Positions 59,266-64,000 of a stretch of DNA of 64,000 bases are shown here, in pieces. The translations under genes and the position numbers were made by a program. Below the pieces are notes generated by a model that saw only the letters and a list, made by a program, of their open reading frames with translations, was not told the DNA's origin and made no database searches. Location of the stretch: the NCBI GenBank assembly GCA_019188255.1, contig JAETXT010000007.1, forward strand, positions 2,480,001-2,544,000, given 5' to 3'. The DNA is from Verticillium longisporum. Lineage: Eukaryota; Ascomycota; Sordariomycetes; Glomerellales; Plectosphaerellaceae. Numbering within the stretch: the first letter of the stretch is position 1; every line of letters begins with the position of its first letter.

Positions 59266-61982
59266 GAGCGCTAGTGACAACTGGGAAGCGTGGGCCCCAG
59301 CGTCTTGCACCGAAGCTACTGCTTATCAGCGAAACGAGCTACTATCAGCACGTGATGCGAGGTACACAAGCCCAGGTCTCTCGCGGCTTATGTCAGCCTC
59401 TTTCTGCATCCTGCCCTTTCCCTCAGGTTGAATTGGCCCCCCCACTTCAAAGTGATTTGGGCTCATGCGTGGGCTGCGGCTGTCAGCGGCGATGAATGTG
59501 GCTTGCATCTTTTGATTCAAATGCGGCTGACAGCCACATTTACGAAAACCAAGTTCTTCACTGCCTCACTCAGTCAACTGCATCCGGCGGTTTCGCTGTT
59601 CGTCTGCCGCGGTGCAGCCCCAAAGTCAAAGAGGTTTGCTGTTTTTGACAAGAATTTGCTGTGCATTGATTCTGTCGGTCGGAGGGAATGGGGTTCAAGT
59701 GAAGGCTTACCGTGATCTAAAGTTAGGTTGAGACCGTCGCGTCAGACGCAGACGAGGCTGGAATTGCTGACTCTCCATGGACGGGATGGAATCTTCAATG
59801 CATCTTCGAGAGGCTAGCTTGGGTCATGTTCCTTTGTTGCCTCGAGCTCGCTCTGAGCTGACTTCAATGACTTGGGCAGCATTCCCCCGGGTTTGCTTGG
59901 GTCAGAGTAACCAAAAATAGGACGGCCAGAAACGTGCGAGTGCCGAAGAAGAACGTCCGCATGCAAATCCCAGACGGACGGACGAATGCGCCGCCATTGT
60001 CAGACCAAGCGGCCAAAGCTTCGCCCGATGCCGGCGTTCGCCGGCGCGGGCTTCGAGGCGACGTGTGCCCTGAGTGACACTCGACGCGCGCTCAGAAGCG
60101 AAACGGTCGTGGGCGACGGCCAGATGCGAATGGAATGTTTAACCGTTGACGTTCACGGCGGAGCCTTATTACATGCCGATTTTGAAGCGTCTGTGGATGA
60201 CTGAGTGTCAACAAAACGCTCTAATGACCCCCACGAGAGCATCGGGACGCCCCTAGCCTGAAATTGCTGATGTGCCGAGAGACCGAGCACAGAGAGAGCC
60301 TGAGAGAAAGAGAGAGAGCACCGATGCTATTGAACTATCCTGACGGGCAAAGAGCTGCACCTGTACCAAGGTTGGCTGCGTGGTGGCGGCGGGGGTATCT
60401 GCGCGTGGAATTGCGAGTGGTGCAGCAGAAAGGGAGGGAGGGAGAAGGGGGTCAAGGTGTCCCCTGCAAGCTAGCACACTCACCCTGGTGTCGCAATGCG
60501 AGCTATCGAAGCATCGACATGAGCAGAATGTCAAATGCTGCTCAGGTTAATTGTGACCCGTTGATAGACCAAAGAGGAGTTGCTTGACACCACGAGCGTC
60601 ACCTCATTCACACAAACGGTTGCTGGTAATTGGCATGAAACAGGCGAGGCCGCAACGGCAACTTGGCCTGGGCCAGTTTCACCTTCTGACATGCACGCAC
60701 GCAAGCAGGATGGACGGACAGGACACCAGGCAAGGCAATGCCGCGCGACGATCTTCGGGCGGATCTTCATGTGTCGGATTGTTGGATCCCGGCCGATGAG
60801 TCGGTCGAGGAGACGGACAGACAGCCACGATCCAACTTTCTCGGACAGATATCGAGAGACTGTGGTAGGCTACCAGGAAAGGCCTTTTGCAAGGAGTTTC
60901 TTTGGGCGTTTTGGACGTTCACGGAGATAACGACTACCGGCCGGTACACTGTCGACAGTCTGCACAGTGCTCCGGAATACGATGTGGTGGTGCATCTTTC
61001 CCCCTCCTTGGTCGTCCACTGGCAGGACGAGAATAGAGCAGCTCGCATTCCCTTCCCCGAGTCCCTGTCCCGGGATGACGATATCTGGTTCACCCTGGGA
61101 ATCTCAACACTGGCCTCTCGGGGAGACCATTGAAGAAAAGCATCAGTCAGTCATCAGCCGATCAGCAGCATCGGAGGCGGCACCCACCCATCCCGTTTTA
61201 GACGGCGCCGGCGACAGGGAAGGAGAGAAACGGCGCCACAAGCGGTAGCCTCACAACCCTTGATGATAATCCGGACAATCGCCCGCGGCTGGCGGCTGAG
61301 GCTACGCATGAATCGCCGGATGACGGCATTCGCAATTGCAATACCAGATATCCACGACAGATGGGCATGGTGGCTGGCAGCATAACGGGTTATCGCCTGT
61401 CACCAGCTTGACCAAGCGGGCCCTGCCATGGAAGATAAAACACAGTCTTGGGGGCAGTGTGTCGATCGGATTGAAGCTCTTCATTTCCGCGAACCCAGAC
61501 GGCGGCGAGGGTGGCGATTGGCCGGTAAAACCCCCTCCCCAGGGAAATGGCAAAAAGGGGACGCACAGGTCGAACCCCCCCACTCTCTACCGTGTGCGCA
61601 ATCCGACAAGCTAGGTCAGAGTGAGCGACGAGCAGCAAGAAAGCAAAGCAGGAAACAGGCTGGTCAACGAGGCAGAGCAATGGTGGGGCACTCGTTACGA
61701 GCAGAACGTACATAGTGGGTGGGTAGGGTTCGGCATAGTTCCTCTCCAGCAATGGCATGACACCGAAAAACCTGTGTAATACGGGCTCAAGCTGAAGAAG
61801 GGCCTGCGGTAAGTACATGTAGGTGCGCAGATAATGGCCTAGGTTGGAACCTAGGTCGATATTACGACCTGACAGACGGTTCGGGGTGGCCGGGACCAAC
61901 AAACGTTACTGGTCTTTGGCTGGGGTGATTTTTTTTTTGCAGTGCGAAGGACGGACAAGGACTAGCGTACACAGTGGGCTCG

Positions 61983-62031
61983 GTAAGATACTTGGGTACC
62001 TACGTACGTAGGTAGGTACGTAGGTACTTGG
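61983..62031. repeat. GTACCTACGTACGTAGGTAGGTAC palindrome cluster
   Basis: A dense set of GGTACC, TACGTA and CCTACGTAGG-type palindromes, the same class as at 13044-13117 and 30844-30907, in a gene-free interval. Confidence 0.75.
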
Positions 62032-63586
62032 GGGACCCGCGCATGTCGACGCTACTGACGTGCCTCAATTCTAGGTGTCGTATTGAGGAATGGAATCTTC
62101 AAGGCCATGCATCGGTCCGGATGCTTTTCGAGCCAGCTGTTTGTTATTGTGCGCACGACACGTTTCCCCCCATTCATGTCGGAGTCAGAAGAATCGAGAA
62201 AGACTCGCTCAGCGGACAGGCTCAGCTACGGATTCGGCGCAGGTCAATCAGTCAGTCAGACGGGCAGACAGGCAGTCGATCAGTCCACTCATTCTCACTC
62301 ACTGGCTGGATGGCGGGTGGGCGCGCATCCCCAGCCAGGCTGAATGATTGCAGTCACCTGTGGTTGTCAGCAGCGCATCTCACAGCATTCAGCCCGGCCA
62401 TTGAGTGCACTCGATTCGCCCAGTCCTAGTCGCTCGCCTGCCCAGGGCTTTGTCGGAATAGGATGTCAATCGCCGTGGTTGGCGAGCAGTGGTGGCCAAG
62501 AGATGAGAGTAACTACCTACCTAGGCCGGCACCTGCCTTGCCTCTCCCTCAAAGGTGCCTAGCTCGTTGGCGGACGCTCTACCCTCTACCCTCACGAAGA
62601 ACGAGGAAGGGATCTCGTCCCATGTCGCCATCCACTATCCGCTTTTGTGCCAAGACATGCCTTATCCGCCCCACTCCACCCCTAAGTCTGCTGTTCACAG
62701 CCACCCGATGTGTGATTTCTCACCCACAGATGGGCTAGCGCCAGTGCCCCTTGCTCCCCCCCCTTCCTGTACCTCACTTCTCCTTGTCCCCTGGCACCTG
62801 GGCCTCTACCACTGGGCAGGGGCACAGGGTCCGCACATCTTAGATGGGAGGTGGGCTGGCCTGGGCTGGCAGGTTCGCTCGCTCGGTGGGTGGATGGGTG
62901 CATTGATCGTTCCTTCCCACGCTACCGACGCTCATGCCCAAGACCTTCAGAAAACCGTAATACGGGAGCCACTGTGTTAAAATCACTGTGTCTTAGTCAG
63001 ACCAACGTGCCTGCTCAGCACCGTGCGGCTTTCGACTGGATACCCTGCTAAGCCTGTCTAATTCGGGCCTGGGTAATAAGGGGCTGCCTCGCCTCGCCTC
63101 CTCCCATCTCGAGTCCCGAATCTCGCCCTTTCTTCTAGGTTTAGGAGTTTCCGCCTGTATTTTGTCCCACCCCCTTCCGCTCCCAGACCATCGCGCTGCT
63201 CGACGGTCAACGGGGTCCCGTATTGCCTCTCCCCTTTCACATTGCTTTTCACGTCCCTCGACGCTTGACTGCTTTGACTGGCACGGTATTCTTCACCCCC
63301 ATTCCGTCTTTGGCTTCTGCAGCATTGCTTCCACGCTTTGCACCACATTCGTTTATCTCTGCCACCACCGCGACAACGACGAGGAGATTTCACCAGTCAA
63401 CAGAGCAGAACTCGTTTCTCCCTCTCGTAACTCACCCCTCTAACTCCCCTCCCCCCCCATCGCATCCAGTCTCACAAGGCAACTTGCGGAACAACAATTT
63501 GAACGAACCAACAACGATCGAGGACACGCCCAAACACGCCGTCGATGCTCGAATAATCTCTCGCTTGAAACTCCCCCCCCTTCGTA

Positions 63587-64000
63587 ATGGAGCGAGTCTC
63601 ATCTTTCCTCAGCAATCGTTCGTCCAGATCCAACTCTGCCACATCCAACACCATTCTCCACGAGAAGTCCGAACTCCCACCACCTTCCCAACACAAGAAG
63701 ACCAAACTCCGAATGCGCGCGTTACTCGGACACTGCCTTTACAGGCGGGTAACGCTATGGAGCGTCCTCATCCTGGTCATCATGTCCATGGTCCTGCTGA
63801 AGACAGCCGTCCACACCAAGAACGGCAGGGTTGTCGGCGGTGACGGGTTCCTCAGCGGCAACAGTCCTGAGGAGCAGAACACCAACCACCCCGTCTGGAT
63901 TGGCTACAAGCAGTAAGTTGCTCGGGCTGCCCTCTATCTGCCAACAGGGCAGCGGCGTCGGCAAACACACAAGAGTCGGAAGCTGACCTCATCTCCAGTC
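63587..64000 (+). CDS. Type II membrane protein, first exon only (3' truncated by window end)
   Basis: Exon 1 is 63587-63912: MERVSSFLSNRSSRSNS, a basic stretch (HKKTKLRMRALLGH), one hydrophobic anchor (VTLWSVLILVIMSMVLLK) and a short luminal start ending HPVWIGYK. A GTAAGT donor at 63913 and a GCTGAC branch point plus CCAG acceptor ending at 63998 place the next exon at 63999. The split codon CA|T gives His, so the protein continues YKH, a sequence often seen in fungal Golgi-type enzymes just before the catalytic domain. Too little is present to name the family; a glycosyltransferase-like Golgi protein is a guess. Confidence 0.65.

Larger units (their letters stand above)
59150..63586. other. 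4.4 kb interval without a recognised gene
   Basis: Divergent between eL42 (-) and the membrane protein at the right edge (+). Short frames at about 59986-60204, 60580-61133 and 61390-61902 were inspected and show no known motif. An AGGTA palindrome cluster lies at 61983-62031 and a smaller one at 62511-62524. The right 500 bp is C/T-rich and probably the 5' UTR of the next gene. Confidence 0.5.

Noticed and set aside
1..64000. CRISPR array, bacterial operon, phage, or secondary-metabolite cluster
   Set aside because: Introns, gene types and spacing are fungal nuclear; no spaced direct repeats, and no PKS, NRPS or terpene core gene is present.

Overview
This window is nuclear DNA of a filamentous ascomycete (Pezizomycotina, most likely a Sordariomycete). 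The evidence is GC-rich coding sequence, short introns (mostly 47-110 nt) with GTRNGT donors and CTRAC-type branch points, and a fungal gene set: an ascomycete laccase with a DSGL C-terminus, a DUF3405 protein, a paxillin-like LIM protein, ATG7, INO1, MRC1 and a DNMT5-type DNA methyltransferase. No bacterial, viral, CRISPR, tRNA or intact transposon feature was recognised.

Layout from left to right. The 3' end of a NADPH-oxidase/ferric-reductase gene (+) is followed by a frame-broken ureidoglycolate lyase (-), a laccase (-), a 3.7 kb gap, a J-domain membrane protein (+), an SV2-like MFS transporter (-), an acidic protein of unknown function (-) and the replication-checkpoint mediator MRC1 (-). 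Next come a ZIFL/YCR023C-type MFS transporter (+), a DOMON/cytochrome b561 protein (-), myo-inositol-1-phosphate synthase INO1 (-), a 6.2 kb gap without a recognisable gene, a paxillin-like LIM protein (+) and a DUF3405 membrane protein (+). The right part holds dCMP deaminase (-), ATG7 (+), methionyl-tRNA formyltransferase (+), a 7.2 kb DNMT5-type methyltransferase/SNF2 ATPase (-), a 2H phosphoesterase (+), ribosomal protein eL42/L44 (-), a 4.4 kb gap, and the first exon of a type II membrane protein (+) cut by the window edge.

This is a mixed housekeeping neighbourhood, not a biosynthetic cluster. Two genes linked to S phase, MRC1 and dCMP deaminase, each have clustered ACGCGT (MCB-type) boxes in a divergent promoter, which suggests shared G1/S control. 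The ribosomal protein gene has a telobox about 110 bp upstream of its start.

Two things matter most to a reader. First, six genes carry about ten single-base frameshifts, mostly in short C, G or A runs. Because these include INO1 and MRC1, most are probably assembly errors, and any automatic protein set from this sequence will be broken there. In each of the six genes the inferred exon lengths plus the proposed corrections add up to whole codons. Second, the DNMT5-type gene has no frameshift in more than 7 kb but has one in-frame TAG between its SNF2 N-lobe and its RING domain. That is either a real nonsense mutation, a sequence error or an intron not identified here.
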